A stretch of DNA of 57,583 bases from Cytobacillus oceanisediminis (GTDB lineage: Bacteria > Bacillota > Bacilli > Bacillales > Cytobacillaceae), in the NCBI RefSeq assembly GCF_003182355.1, contig NZ_QGTW01000024.1, positions 1-57,583 on the forward strand, in the 5' to 3' direction. The notes under the pieces are model-generated. The model was given only the letters and a program-made list of their open reading frames with translations. It made no database searches and was not told the DNA's origin. Positions 16,927 to 25,236 of the stretch are shown here, in pieces. The translations under genes were made by a program, and so were the position numbers. Every line of letters begins with the position of its first letter. Within the stretch, counting starts at the first letter, position 1.

Positions 16927-17730
16927 TTATCTTGGGTTACGCAACTTTCTTGATAATATCTCTGCGTTTTTTTGCCGCTCTGCCTCGAGATCATCGTTAA
17001 ATACAGAATGTCTAAGTTCACTCCAGCCTTTAGCATCCTCTGAGTTACTGCTAAACATATGTTTCTTGTATGGTTTTAATTTTCTGGCCAAATTTAGAGC
17101 AGTAAAGTTTAACAGCCCTTTCTTGGAAGAAACATAGTCATAGATTATTTTTCTTTCATTTTCTGTTTGAAGCTGAATATCATTTAGACGGACCTGGGCC
17201 CTGATCATTTCCACAAGGTATCCGTGCATTTCCTTTTCATCTTCCTCTGTTACCAGTAGGCTTTCCCTACCCCTCTGCCAAAGCTGATCAGCCTTTTTAA
17301 CAGATTCATCTATTACCTTCTGATTATCAATGATTTTATCCGGTACTGGTTCAAAAACTCTATAAGCACTGTCGACATCCTGTGGAAATGGCCCTAGCTT
17401 GCTTTCTATGTCTCGCAAAATATCCTTTAACTTTTCATAATTCTCTATTCGATTAGCCTTAACCCATTTAGACCCGATATTTACAAATGTTTCTATGCAT
17501 CCATTGTAACTACTAGTGATAACTGCTGTATTTTTCACTTCATCCACACGAGGAACAGTACCATCATTCTCCATAATTAACTGTTCCTCAGCAGGAGCAA
17601 ATGTAAAATAATAGTACAGTTTCCCGCCAATATTAAACTTGGCAGGAAACACATCCGGCGTTTCGTTTTCCTTATAGTATGGTTTTAAAGACTCTTTTAT
17701 TGATTCTGGTATATTGTGCATTCTTATCAT
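16927..17730 (-). CDS. Uncharacterised KLRNP-family protein (copy 2)
   Basis: I do not recognise this family. The 267-residue protein has no signal peptide or membrane helix. An N-terminal region of about 100 residues has beta character (GGKLYYYFTFAP, LIMENDGTVPRVDE). A long charged helical region follows, and the end is SRKLRNPR. The layout and the KLRNP ending are shared with the 19292-20146 protein, though the two are distant in sequence. The start is supported by AGGGGGAG five to six bases before ATG. It precedes a membrane protein gene by about 24 bases, as in the intact module, which suggests a cytoplasmic partner of that membrane protein. Confidence 0.75.
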   Translation of the reverse strand: MIRMHNIPESIKESLKPYYKENETPDVFPAKFNIGGKLYYYFTFAPAEEQLIMENDGTVPRVDEVKNTAVITSSYNGCIETFVNIGSKWVKANRIENYEKLKDILRDIESKLGPFPQDVDSAYRVFEPVPDKIIDNQKVIDESVKKADQLWQRGRESLLVTEEDEKEMHGYLVEMIRAQVRLNDIQLQTENERKIIYDYVSSKKGLLNFTALNLARKLKPYKKHMFSSNSEDAKGWSELRHSVFNDDLEAERQKNAEILSRKLRNPR

Positions 17731-17770
17731 TAATACTCCCCCTACTTAACTTCTTTATCCAAATAGTCTT

Positions 17771-17920
17771 CTACCTTTTTAGTAAAGTATCTTGCAGAAA
17801 ATCCTTATAATGGTCTGCACTGTTTTGATAATGTAATTGGCACTCTTTACTCATTAAAAATATCGGTTTGTTAACCGACTCTTCCACCCTAAGATGCAAA
17901 ATGTGGTTCTTTCCCTGCAT
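17771..17920 (-). CDS. Possible small ORF of 49 codons
   Basis: An ATG at 17920 opens a 49-codon frame (MQGKNHILHLRVEESVNK and on) between the small module gene and copy 2 of the KLRNP gene. Shortly before its stop another frame reads YFTKKVEDYLDKEVK and stops near 17745, so this may be a slightly longer gene with one frameshift. There is no strong ribosome site. Reality is uncertain. The remaining 17921-17993 bases hold nothing recognisable. Confidence 0.25.
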   Translation of the reverse strand: MQGKNHILHLRVEESVNKPIFLMSKECQLHYQNSADHYKDFLQDTLLKR

Positions 17921-17993
17921 AAAAAGAATTAAAAGATATTTTTGTATTAAATAATCTCGGAGGTGCTGAATTTTTCCTTTCCAAGATTAGAAA

Positions 17994-18022
17994 AACCCCG
18001 ACAGCATAGTTGTCGGGGTTCT
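17994..18022 (-). terminator. Intrinsic terminator after the small module gene
   Basis: A strong stem AACCCCGACA/TGTCGGGGTT with a short loop is followed by TTTTTC on the minus strand. It closes the intact module transcript upstream of copy 2. Confidence 0.85.
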
Positions 18023-18040
18023 ACACACACCTTCCCTTAA

Positions 18041-18487
18041 TTATGCCGGTCTGACCTTCTTTACAGGAGAGGATTCTTCCCTCTCTTTAAAGCATGCGAA
18101 AAATGACAATAAAATAATCGCTGCCTCCCATGCAAATGCAAATAAGAGAACTACAGGGCCGCCTTCTTCACTCCAGCTGGACTTGTTGATATAGAAAAAC
18201 AAAATGGCTACTAATAATGCCAGATTACCTTTCCCAAAGAACGGAAATCCTCTTTTTAATGAAAATTTCTCAACTCCCTGTTTTGGTTCGCTGGAAGTTT
18301 TCTTCCTTTGAGATTGGTTATCTTGAGAAGGATTGTGGGTAAAAGAAGACTTTATAAGGTCTTCATACTGAACCAGTGAAAAATAGTATTCTATCATTTT
18401 AGCAGGCTGTAATGACTGATACTTCCTGTAAAAGTTCCTTCTAATAATCCCAACTATCAGAACCAGCCCGGAAAAATTTTTCACCAC
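18041..18487 (-). CDS. Small module protein with C-terminal membrane segments
   Basis: The 148-residue product starts MVKNFSGLVLIVGIIRR and contains a middle KMIEYYFSLVQYEDLIKSSF segment. It has two predicted membrane helices near the C-terminus (LALLVAILFFYI, VVLLFAFAWEAAIILLSFF). The start is a GTG at 18487; a frameshifted paralog at 15816-16150 has ATG in the same place. No family is recognised. It is last in the intact module, after the KLRNP protein and the multi-pass membrane protein. A terminator between it and the membrane gene means it may be separately or weakly transcribed. Confidence 0.55.
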   Translation of the reverse strand: MVKNFSGLVLIVGIIRRNFYRKYQSLQPAKMIEYYFSLVQYEDLIKSSFTHNPSQDNQSQRKKTSSEPKQGVEKFSLKRGFPFFGKGNLALLVAILFFYINKSSWSEEGGPVVLLFAFAWEAAIILLSFFACFKEREESSPVKKVRPA

Positions 18488-18538
18488 CTTAAGTTCCTTT
18501 CTTAAATTCTGCTGAATCTAGCTTACTCCATAAAAAAA

Positions 18539-18562
18539 GCCATAAGCTAGTATTCTTATGAC
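18539..18562 (-). terminator. Terminator at the end of the module membrane gene
   Basis: GTCATAAG (18562-18555, overlapping the stop codon) pairs with CTTATGGC (18546-18539) and is followed by seven T residues on the minus strand. The same hairpin occurs at 16203-16226. Confidence 0.75.
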
Positions 18563-19278
18563 TTTAAATATAGATTCCTTGAATTCCTCACCCGCCGAAC
18601 AGGCATCGCCTTCCATTTGTTGAAAACATTTGTCATTATAATAGTTTGGAGAGGCAGCAAAAGCATCAGCAAAATAATTTTCGTGATAAGCAAAGTGAAA
18701 TAAGCATTTGTATAAAACGACAGAAAGAACAGCAGGATGTTCTCAAATGATAACTGAATAATTGTCAGTAAAATAATCAAAAGAAACGCTTTCAGCCAGT
18801 TCTTTCTAAAAAATCTTACTGACTTTTTAATAGCCGTTCTAAAGCTTTTTGCATTGTCAGCGATAAAAAACGGGACAAAATAAAGCATGAGAAGAATGAC
18901 CAGCCCTGGGATGACAAATAAAAGGCCGCCTAAAAAAACAAGCAACGCATATATGCACCCAAATAGGTATATCGGAATTGCTTTATCCAGCGAAAATGAA
19001 AGAGATCTTTTCAATGGATCATCTTCGCCTTCCACTTCCAGCAGCGTAAACTTAATAAACGGAACTTGTGCAATGGTTAAAAACACTAACATAAATATAC
19101 CGTTGGCGGCATCTCCTAATAATCCAGGATATTCAGTAAATTGCGTTTCAAGATAAATATAATTAACTAAAAACGCATGAATTAAGAGCAGCGGAACATA
19201 AGTTAAAATCGATAGCAAAAATATTTTTGTGAACTCCCTATAAAATATGCCGAATGAATCTGAAATAATATTTTTCAT
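18556..19278 (-). CDS. Multi-pass membrane protein of the KLRNP module
   Basis: This 240-residue protein has about six hydrophobic segments. Examples are IFLLSILTYVPLLLIHAF, FMLVFLTIAQVPF, LLVFLGGLLFVIPGLVILL and AFLLIILLTIIQLSF. The amphipathic stretch TAIKKSVRFFRKNWLKAF and the pattern YFVPFFIADN resemble YciC/DUF975-type or glycerophosphodiesterase membrane-domain proteins. That is a resemblance only. It ends in a basic tail (KWKAMPVRRVRNSRN). It lies 14 bases after the KLRNP gene and is surely co-expressed with it. A broken paralog is at 16230-16902. Confidence 0.7.
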   Translation of the reverse strand: MKNIISDSFGIFYREFTKIFLLSILTYVPLLLIHAFLVNYIYLETQFTEYPGLLGDAANGIFMLVFLTIAQVPFIKFTLLEVEGEDDPLKRSLSFSLDKAIPIYLFGCIYALLVFLGGLLFVIPGLVILLMLYFVPFFIADNAKSFRTAIKKSVRFFRKNWLKAFLLIILLTIIQLSFENILLFFLSFYTNAYFTLLITKIILLMLLLPLQTIIMTNVFNKWKAMPVRRVRNSRNLYLKS

Positions 19279-19291
19279 TTCTTTTCCTGCT

Positions 19292-20146
19292 TTATTTTGG
19301 ATTTCTTAATTTTGTTACCATTTTCTCATTAAAATACTTTGAACCCTCTTTTTCAAATTTTTCTTCAAGGGATTCACTCAATCTAGTTGGATCAATAGTA
19401 ATTTCATTCCCATCTTCATCAAGCTCAAATTCCCGCATGGATTTTTCTAAAGCTCCTTGATTAGATTGTTTAGCAGCAATCAATAACTTCTTTATATTCC
19501 TCTTATCCTGTACTGGAATTTGTGCTCCAAGTTTGTCCAAGCAATCGACTACTGTGTCGTAATCCTTCATTAAATCTCTTTCTCTTATTCCATATTTATA
19601 CATTACTTCTCTATATTTATTGAATGTACTTCTAATCTTTTTTAAAATTTCCAGGTCAAAATATCCCTTTTCCTCCATTATTTTGCGTTGATAGTCACCT
19701 ATAGAATAATAAATATCATTTAGGAGGCTTGGCATTTCAAGCGTTTTATTAGTTTCATTTATGATTCGATCCGCCGATGCCGCTTCTATTGTTGTCAGGT
19801 TATTAAAAGCTCCCCTATATTTGCTCAGTAATTGAACTCTTTCTTGAAAAGGCGACATATTTTTTTTCATTTGAGGCAAGATATCTGATATAGTCTGAGC
19901 TAGCATCGTATTATAATTGATTAAATACCTAAAATACTCCTTTGCTTGTGAGAAAGGGACTGCGCTACCCTGACTATTTAGTATAAGGTACCCACTTATC
20001 CCTTTAATAGAAGTTCTATATTGATTTAAAAAATAATATTCCGATCCATCAAAATATGCAAAATCCCACATATCCCATTTTTCAAGGAATTTTTTATATT
20101 TCTTAATATTTTCAATGTGTTTCGGTGTTGGTTTTGTATTAATCAT
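19292..20146 (-). CDS. Uncharacterised KLRNP-family protein (copy 1, intact module)
   Basis: No family is recognised. About 284 residues, without signal or membrane segments. The N-terminal 90 residues include FDGSEYYFLNQYRTS and GYLILNSQGSAVPFS. The rest is mostly charged helix, with KQSNQGALEKSMREFE and a terminal KLRNPK. I prefer the ATG at 20146, with GAGGTG ten bases upstream. An ATG at 20164 overlaps the stop of the tryptophan-repeat gene (ATGA) and is also possible. The overlap ties it to the pilus operon. Being cytoplasmic, coupled to a membrane protein and duplicated suggests a signalling, immunity-like or assembly role, but that is speculation. Confidence 0.75.
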   Translation of the reverse strand: MINTKPTPKHIENIKKYKKFLEKWDMWDFAYFDGSEYYFLNQYRTSIKGISGYLILNSQGSAVPFSQAKEYFRYLINYNTMLAQTISDILPQMKKNMSPFQERVQLLSKYRGAFNNLTTIEAASADRIINETNKTLEMPSLLNDIYYSIGDYQRKIMEEKGYFDLEILKKIRSTFNKYREVMYKYGIRERDLMKDYDTVVDCLDKLGAQIPVQDKRNIKKLLIAAKQSNQGALEKSMREFELDEDGNEITIDPTRLSESLEEKFEKEGSKYFNEKMVTKLRNPK

Positions 20147-20160
20147 CGTTAGCTGACACC

Positions 20161-21423
20161 TCATCCGCCAAAGACTGATTTAAAAAATCCAGTGACTTTC
20201 TCTTTGGCTTTTTTGAATTTCTTCTTAACATCTTTTACAACTTTTTCACGATTACTATAAATTTTATACCCTAAACTAGCTAAGCTCAATGCTCCCCCTA
20301 CAACTAGCATACCTGCAGCAATTGGCTGTGCACCTGGTATTAATGCCACACCGGCAGCTGCCCCTGAAATGATACCGCCCGCATTTCCAACTAGGTCCAT
20401 ACCTACTGAAACTTTCTCGCCTGTATTCTTGGCCTCATTAAATTTACCAACGTTCTCAACTGTATCCATAATGGTAAAGGGCATTGCTATTGCAGATACC
20501 ACTGCATTCGCCGGAGTAAAAGTTTTACCTGCTTGCAGCAGTTCATCATATTTTTGTGCCGCTGCAATGACGTTCCCAGTCTTCATTAAGTCTTGATAAG
20601 CTTTGTAACCTTTGAATGTATTAAAACTATCATATACTCCTTTAGCACCTGTCACTGCATCTGCTGAATTATAAAGGAAATCAACCGTTGTATCACCTTT
20701 AGTCAAGCTTTTAAAGCCAGAAAGATAGATGCTTTTTCTATTATTCAGCAGATCCTTTAATGTTAATTCTTTATTTTCAGTCACTACCTGAACTGCCAGA
20801 TCTGCGGTTCCACCAATTACATCCTTAACAGCAAACGATATGGCATCTTTGGGTTTCATATTTTCAAAATTGAAAAAAGACTCATCCTCTGAAGCTGTTT
20901 TCTCATCTTTTCCTGAAGGCTGTTTTATCGTTTGGTCAATCTGATCCAAGGTTTCAAGTCCTGGGTTCTTATAGTCTGGATTGTATGGAGGTCCTGGAAG
21001 TTTGCGATCTTGATTCGGGCTATTCGTTCCATCAGGGGATGTTGAAGGATTGTTTGGATTGACACCTGGTCCAGTTTGGTCTGGATTTGCTGGATCTTTA
21101 CTCCATTCAGGTCGTGTTTGCCACGGTGAATTATTCCATTGTGTCGTATTGTTCCATTCAGGTGCATTTTTCCAATTGGAATCATTCCACTCAGGCGATG
21201 TTTTCCATGAAGGATCTTGCCACTCTGGAGGCGTTGTCCAAGCAGGATCTTTCCAATCTGGCGGTGTTGTCCATCCTGGCTGACTCCACGCCGGGTTATT
21301 CCATTGGGGCTGAGATGTCCAATTATCCCAAGCATGCACCTGAATTGCAAGAAATCCTGGATTCATCAGCAAAAGTACAGCTATAGCAGCCAGAGAGAGA
21401 AAAGTTCTTTTTAACTTTTTCAT
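20161..21423 (-). CDS. Secreted tryptophan-repeat protein with hydrophobic C-terminal region
   Basis: A signal peptide is clear, with likely cleavage after VHA (residue 31). The mature N-terminus carries 15 tryptophans between residues 32 and 107, spaced alternately five and six residues apart in an 11-residue pattern (W-x4-W-x5) rich in Pro, Asn and Asp, such as WKDPAWTTPPEW. A Pro/Asn/Gly linker follows (about 108-165). A predicted helical domain comes next. A Gly/Ala-rich hydrophobic segment (GGIISGAAAGVALIPGAQ, near 350-395) and a lysine-rich tail ending FFKSVFGG close the protein. It follows the TadG-like gene in the pilus operon. I recognise no family. The C-terminus recalls membrane-inserting or glycine-zipper proteins. 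Confidence 0.78.
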   Translation of the reverse strand: MKKLKRTFLSLAAIAVLLLMNPGFLAIQVHAWDNWTSQPQWNNPAWSQPGWTTPPDWKDPAWTTPPEWQDPSWKTSPEWNDSNWKNAPEWNNTTQWNNSPWQTRPEWSKDPANPDQTGPGVNPNNPSTSPDGTNSPNQDRKLPGPPYNPDYKNPGLETLDQIDQTIKQPSGKDEKTASEDESFFNFENMKPKDAISFAVKDVIGGTADLAVQVVTENKELTLKDLLNNRKSIYLSGFKSLTKGDTTVDFLYNSADAVTGAKGVYDSFNTFKGYKAYQDLMKTGNVIAAAQKYDELLQAGKTFTPANAVVSAIAMPFTIMDTVENVGKFNEAKNTGEKVSVGMDLVGNAGGIISGAAAGVALIPGAQPIAAGMLVVGGALSLASLGYKIYSNREKVVKDVKKKFKKAKEKVTGFFKSVFGG

Positions 21424-21465
21424 CTTTCTCTCTTCCTCTCATTTATAGTATATATTCCTGTTAAT

Positions 21466-22131
21466 CTATAAGCTAATATTTAAATTCCAGCTGAGAGCCT
21501 CTGCAAATTCAAAAGATGGACCTTGTCCCTTTTGCTTAACAAGCCGCTGGCTGTCAGAAAAATACTCATCAAATTTAAACGCTTTATATTTGGTCGCGGT
21601 TTCAACTTCAATACGATTTTCATTATTTAAATAGACTTTTGTTTGACTAATTTCTCCATTGTTTTGGCTAATATTGTCCATAACTTGGCTACGGATAGCC
21701 GCTTCCGCATAACTTAGTTCACGGTTAACTATAGGCCGCAGGAATCGGTTTCCATTATTCAGTTCATCTTTTATTACTTTATTAATCGCCTTATGCTTTT
21801 TCTCTGAATCTGTTAAAGTACCAGGTAGCTGATTCTTTTCCTCTTCCACTTTTTCTCCTAGGGGTCTTAAATCTATCAATTCAGGAGAATCTGGCACTTT
21901 TCCCAGCTCAAGAATCAGCCAGCTGTCATATTCGCTTATCGCATCTTCAAGACTATCCAGAACGATTCCGGATGCTACAATACTGGCCTGCTCGGCATTA
22001 CTGGAAGCATGCTCCTTCTCAACAAAAACATTGGCAAAGCTAATGATTAGGAGGAACATTAACGTAAAAACGCTAAAAAGGCCAATAATAAAAAGAGTTG
22101 TGTTTCCATTTTCATTTTTTAGCCTGCCCAC
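21466..22131 (-). CDS. TadG-like Flp pilus-associated protein
   Basis: The 221-residue protein starts MGRLKNENGNTTLFIIG with one N-terminal hydrophobic helix, the arrangement of TadE/TadG-type pseudopilins. The residue five after the glycine is Phe rather than the Glu normally needed for prepilin processing and assembly, so it may stay anchored. The rest is hydrophilic and extracytoplasmic. The start is GTG, one base after the TadE-like stop codon region. It lacks the VWA domain that many TadG proteins carry; a separate VWA lipoprotein is encoded nearby. Confidence 0.65.
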   Translation of the reverse strand: MGRLKNENGNTTLFIIGLFSVFTLMFLLIISFANVFVEKEHASSNAEQASIVASGIVLDSLEDAISEYDSWLILELGKVPDSPELIDLRPLGEKVEEEKNQLPGTLTDSEKKHKAINKVIKDELNNGNRFLRPIVNRELSYAEAAIRSQVMDNISQNNGEISQTKVYLNNENRIEVETATKYKAFKFDEYFSDSQRLVKQKGQGPSFEFAEALSWNLNISL

Positions 22132-22132
22132 T

Positions 22133-22531
22133 TTAATCCATCACCCTGCCGCTTACTGATTTTTGGAAAGATACTTTTGGCAGCTTCCCTACATACTTAT
22201 CAGGAATAAAAATCAGATTCAGATTTACATGAAGGGTAAGTCCGAAGTTATTCCCGTTTCGATAAGATTCTTCAACTCGCACAAAGTCAAGATTCCCTCC
22301 CGCTTCGTTAATGAATTCACTTGCCGCTGAACTCGCCTCGCCAAGATCACCTGAAGTTATAGCATACGTTTTGGCAGCCTCATTTAAAGCTGACTGCGAA
22401 ATAATCACTGCATAGCCAGCGACTAGAAATTGCCAAAAAATCATCATGATTAACAGGACAAGGGGTACCATTGCAAGAAATTCAATGGTGGCTGATCCCT
22501 GTTCATTTGTTAGTTTTTTTCTTAGTTTCAT
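22133..22531 (-). CDS. tadE: TadE-like pseudopilin
   Basis: The 132-residue protein has a type IV prepilin-like N-terminus, NEQG followed by SATIEFLAMVPLVLLIMM. Cleavage after Gly12 would leave Glu at mature position 5. This matches the TadE family of Flp pilus minor pilins. The start ATG at 22531 has GGGGGG six bases upstream; a TTG at 22534 is too close. It needs a prepilin peptidase, and none is encoded in this locus. Confidence 0.85.
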   Translation of the reverse strand: MKLRKKLTNEQGSATIEFLAMVPLVLLIMMIFWQFLVAGYAVIISQSALNEAAKTYAITSGDLGEASSAASEFINEAGGNLDFVRVEESYRNGNNFGLTLHVNLNLIFIPDKYVGKLPKVSFQKSVSGRVMD

Positions 22532-22552
22532 CAATGGCCCCCCTGCCTGCTA

Positions 22553-23935
22553 TTAGTTTTGAGAAACATTTTCCTGATAGATTTTGTCAATCTTATCTAA
22601 AGTCGCATTTAAATCTTCTTGGGTTGCATCCACTAAAACCTTTTCCAATTCTTCTATAGAATTCATTTGTTCCATATAAAAGGCTTCTACCATATCAATG
22701 ATCTTATTGTTTTGAGCATTTGTTATTTTTCCTTTGTTTTGCAACTCATTTAAAGAAAACAATATCATAGGTTTCTCTAAATTATTTTTCATATGCCAGC
22801 CATCTGTTACTGCATAGATATCCATCATTTGAATGTTAGAATTATAAATTACATCAATATCCTGTTCATTTTTCCAATTGAGCCATTTTGCTGATTCTTC
22901 AACCGTTTTCGTAAATTCATTTTGCAATTGTTCTTGATTATTTACGTTTACGTATGTGCCCTCCGCAGCTTTTGCAACTTCTTCCAGCTGCTGCTGGTCT
23001 TTGCCTGCTACATCAAAGCCAATGATATTAACAACAGGGGCAATACCAGAATCTTTTAGGCTTTTCGCCGAGGCTACTGGATCTCCCCCGCATGTTTCAA
23101 TCCCATCGCTCACGACATAAATAATATTTTTATTATTTTCGCCTTTATATCGGCTAAGATCCTTTTGTGCTTCCTTAATTGCTTGAGCAAGAGGTGTCCA
23201 TCCCGCAGGCTTAAACTTGCTGAGTGCCTGTGCCAATCCTCCCTGATTATACGGCTGCATCGGATAAACGAGTTCATTGGATGAGCAGGATAGTTTCTTA
23301 TCATTATCTGAACCTGTCCCCTTGTGCCCATAAACTCTTAAGCTAATATTTGCTTCTTTTGGAAGGGACGAAGCAAACTTATTTATTGACTCCTTGGCGA
23401 GCTCCATTCTTGATTTCGATCCCATTAGATTAGCCATGCTTCCACTGGAATCTAAGATAATTTCAACATTAACAGTTTCGATTTTTTCAACTATTGCTTC
23501 ATTTTGATCAGGTTCACTAACCGTACTACTTGTGAACATTTCTTTAGGGTCTTGATATTCCTTTTTGTAAAGAGAATATAAGTGTTCAAATAACATTTGG
23601 AGTTCAGCATCTGAAGCATCCTCTGGAAAAGCAGGGAGAGAATCCAATGCTGATTGAACTTCTTCATCCTCAATTTTAAATTCATTAGAAGCAAATTGAC
23701 CTGTTGGATAAGCTATAATTTCTTCTAAATTAATTGGAAGCTTAGGAGCGTCAATTTCAATTTGTTCTGCTTTTTTGCTATCTGCAACTTCTTCCACTTG
23801 TTCTGCTTTTCCGCTATTCTTTTTATCTTTTATTGAATCTTCGCTATTCGTTCCTTCATTTGACGTAGAAGAACAGCCAGCAATAATTAATAAGCATAAT
23901 AAAAGAAAAGCGAATCTTTGTATGTTACGTAGCAT
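22553..23935 (-). CDS. VWA-domain lipoprotein of the Tad locus
   Basis: A lipobox IIAGC places the lipidated Cys at residue 21. After a Lys/Glu-rich linker and a helical region, a von Willebrand A domain begins near residue 155 with a complete MIDAS: DSSGSM (Asp162), the Thr in GWTPLAQ, and the Asp in SDGIE. Several Cys (LSCSSN, ETCGGD) may form a disulfide. It lies between the pilin gene and tadE with short spacing and AGGAGG before ATG. In other Tad systems the VWA domain is usually fused into TadG. Here it is membrane-anchored by lipid, so it may be a surface adhesin or pilus assembly factor. Confidence 0.85.
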   Translation of the reverse strand: MLRNIQRFAFLLLCLLIIAGCSSTSNEGTNSEDSIKDKKNSGKAEQVEEVADSKKAEQIEIDAPKLPINLEEIIAYPTGQFASNEFKIEDEEVQSALDSLPAFPEDASDAELQMLFEHLYSLYKKEYQDPKEMFTSSTVSEPDQNEAIVEKIETVNVEIILDSSGSMANLMGSKSRMELAKESINKFASSLPKEANISLRVYGHKGTGSDNDKKLSCSSNELVYPMQPYNQGGLAQALSKFKPAGWTPLAQAIKEAQKDLSRYKGENNKNIIYVVSDGIETCGGDPVASAKSLKDSGIAPVVNIIGFDVAGKDQQQLEEVAKAAEGTYVNVNNQEQLQNEFTKTVEESAKWLNWKNEQDIDVIYNSNIQMMDIYAVTDGWHMKNNLEKPMILFSLNELQNKGKITNAQNNKIIDMVEAFYMEQMNSIEELEKVLVDATQEDLNATLDKIDKIYQENVSQN

Positions 23936-23968
23936 TTGAACCCTCCTATTATAAGAAACAAACCCTTA

Positions 23969-24211
23969 CTAATTCCCTATACTTGCAATCATATTAGAAA
24001 TCTTACCAACAATCGCACCCGCAAGACCTGCACCTTGCCCGCTCATAGCCGTTGCCACCGCAAACATAAGAGCTACAATTACAGCTGCCAGTCCAACCCA
24101 CTCAATGGTTGACACTCCTTTTTCGTTTGCTACACTATTTTTTGCTCTTACCAGTAAAGCTTCCATTCCAAAATTAACTTTATCCATTACGTTTTTCATC
24201 ATGTTTTTCAT
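23969..24211 (-). CDS. flp: Flp-type major pilin
   Basis: This 80-residue protein has the Flp prepilin motif EKG followed by VSTIEWVGLAAVIVALMF. Predicted cleavage after Gly32 leaves Glu at +5. It then has one hydrophobic helix and a short Gly/Ala-rich C-terminus, fitting the very small size of Flp pilins. The leader of 32 residues is rather long. It has a strong ribosome site (AGGAGG) and sits right after tadC. It is probably the pilus subunit. Confidence 0.85.
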   Translation of the reverse strand: MKNMMKNVMDKVNFGMEALLVRAKNSVANEKGVSTIEWVGLAAVIVALMFAVATAMSGQGAGLAGAIVGKISNMIASIGN

Positions 24212-24294
24212 CTTCTTTCCTCCTAAATTTTATATATTAATTTAATAAACTACCGATAATTAATAAACTACCTCCCCTATTACCCCTTTCAAGG

Positions 24295-25233
24295 TCAGCT
24301 TGTGAAGAATCTGACAATGCTGTCTTCTCCATAAATCATGTTAAGAACTACTAAACCAATAATCAAAAGCATGATTAGGGGAGCTATTATGAATGAGGTT
24401 ATGAGAGTTACCTTAGGTGAAGCTTTTGCAGCCTTTTCTTTTACTTGCTCCAAGCTGATTTTTCTTATATCTTCTGATTGGCTCTTAAATGTGGCAGCCA
24501 TCGGAACACCCAGTCTTGTAGCTTGAATGAGAGATTTTATAAAGCTTTGGAATTCCTCGTTATCATTTCTTGTTAATAATTCCAAATAAGCTTTTTCTCT
24601 TGGTACACCCAATTCAATTCCCTGAATGAATTTGGAAAATTCCTCCTGAATGGGACCGGTAAAATAGTGGATGCTTTCTTTAATGGAACTGTCTAAATTA
24701 GACCCCGCCTGGAGGCTAATACTAACGGTATCCAGAAAGTCAGGCAGGTCACTTCTCAATTGCTCCTGCCTTTTTTTCGCTGTTGATCTGATAAGCATGA
24801 TCGGAACAAAGAATCCTAGAAAGGGCAATGTAACAAAGGCAATATTAGCCAAAGGGAACCCTATAATAACCATAAAAGCCCCAGTCATAAAACCCAATAA
24901 TACGCAGACAATTTTAAATCCCTGAAATCGGGATACAGACAAATTAAAAGGGTTTCCGGCTTTTCTCAGCAGCACTTCCACCTCATCCGATTCACTAAAA
25001 AAATTTATTCGTTCTCCCAGAGATGAAAAATCATCTGCATACCTTGAGAGAAAGGCAATGATTCTATCTGACAGGCTTTTCTTTTTTATATTCGTTAAGC
25101 TGGAAGTTACAGCTATTTCAGTCATATGCAATTTTAGAACTTCCTTCTGTTTTGCATATGAATATAAATTTCCCATCCCAAAGGCAAAAGACAGCCAAAA
25201 GACTATGATTGATATAAGTATAAGAGAATCCAT
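24295..25233 (-). CDS. tadC: Tad pilus inner-membrane platform protein TadC
   Basis: 312 residues with a type II secretion F (T2SSF) domain: an N-terminal helix, a cytoplasmic region, paired helices near 110-155 (IVCVLLGFMTGAFMVIIGF and following) and a C-terminal helix (IIAPLIMLLIIGLVVL). The soluble part DLPDFLDTVSISLQAGSNL is typical. It starts three bases after tadB and pairs with it as the platform of the pilus machine. Confidence 0.92.
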   Translation of the reverse strand: MDSLILISIIVFWLSFAFGMGNLYSYAKQKEVLKLHMTEIAVTSSLTNIKKKSLSDRIIAFLSRYADDFSSLGERINFFSESDEVEVLLRKAGNPFNLSVSRFQGFKIVCVLLGFMTGAFMVIIGFPLANIAFVTLPFLGFFVPIMLIRSTAKKRQEQLRSDLPDFLDTVSISLQAGSNLDSSIKESIHYFTGPIQEEFSKFIQGIELGVPREKAYLELLTRNDNEEFQSFIKSLIQATRLGVPMAATFKSQSEDIRKISLEQVKEKAAKASPKVTLITSFIIAPLIMLLIIGLVVLNMIYGEDSIVRFFTS

Positions 25234-25236
25234 AAT

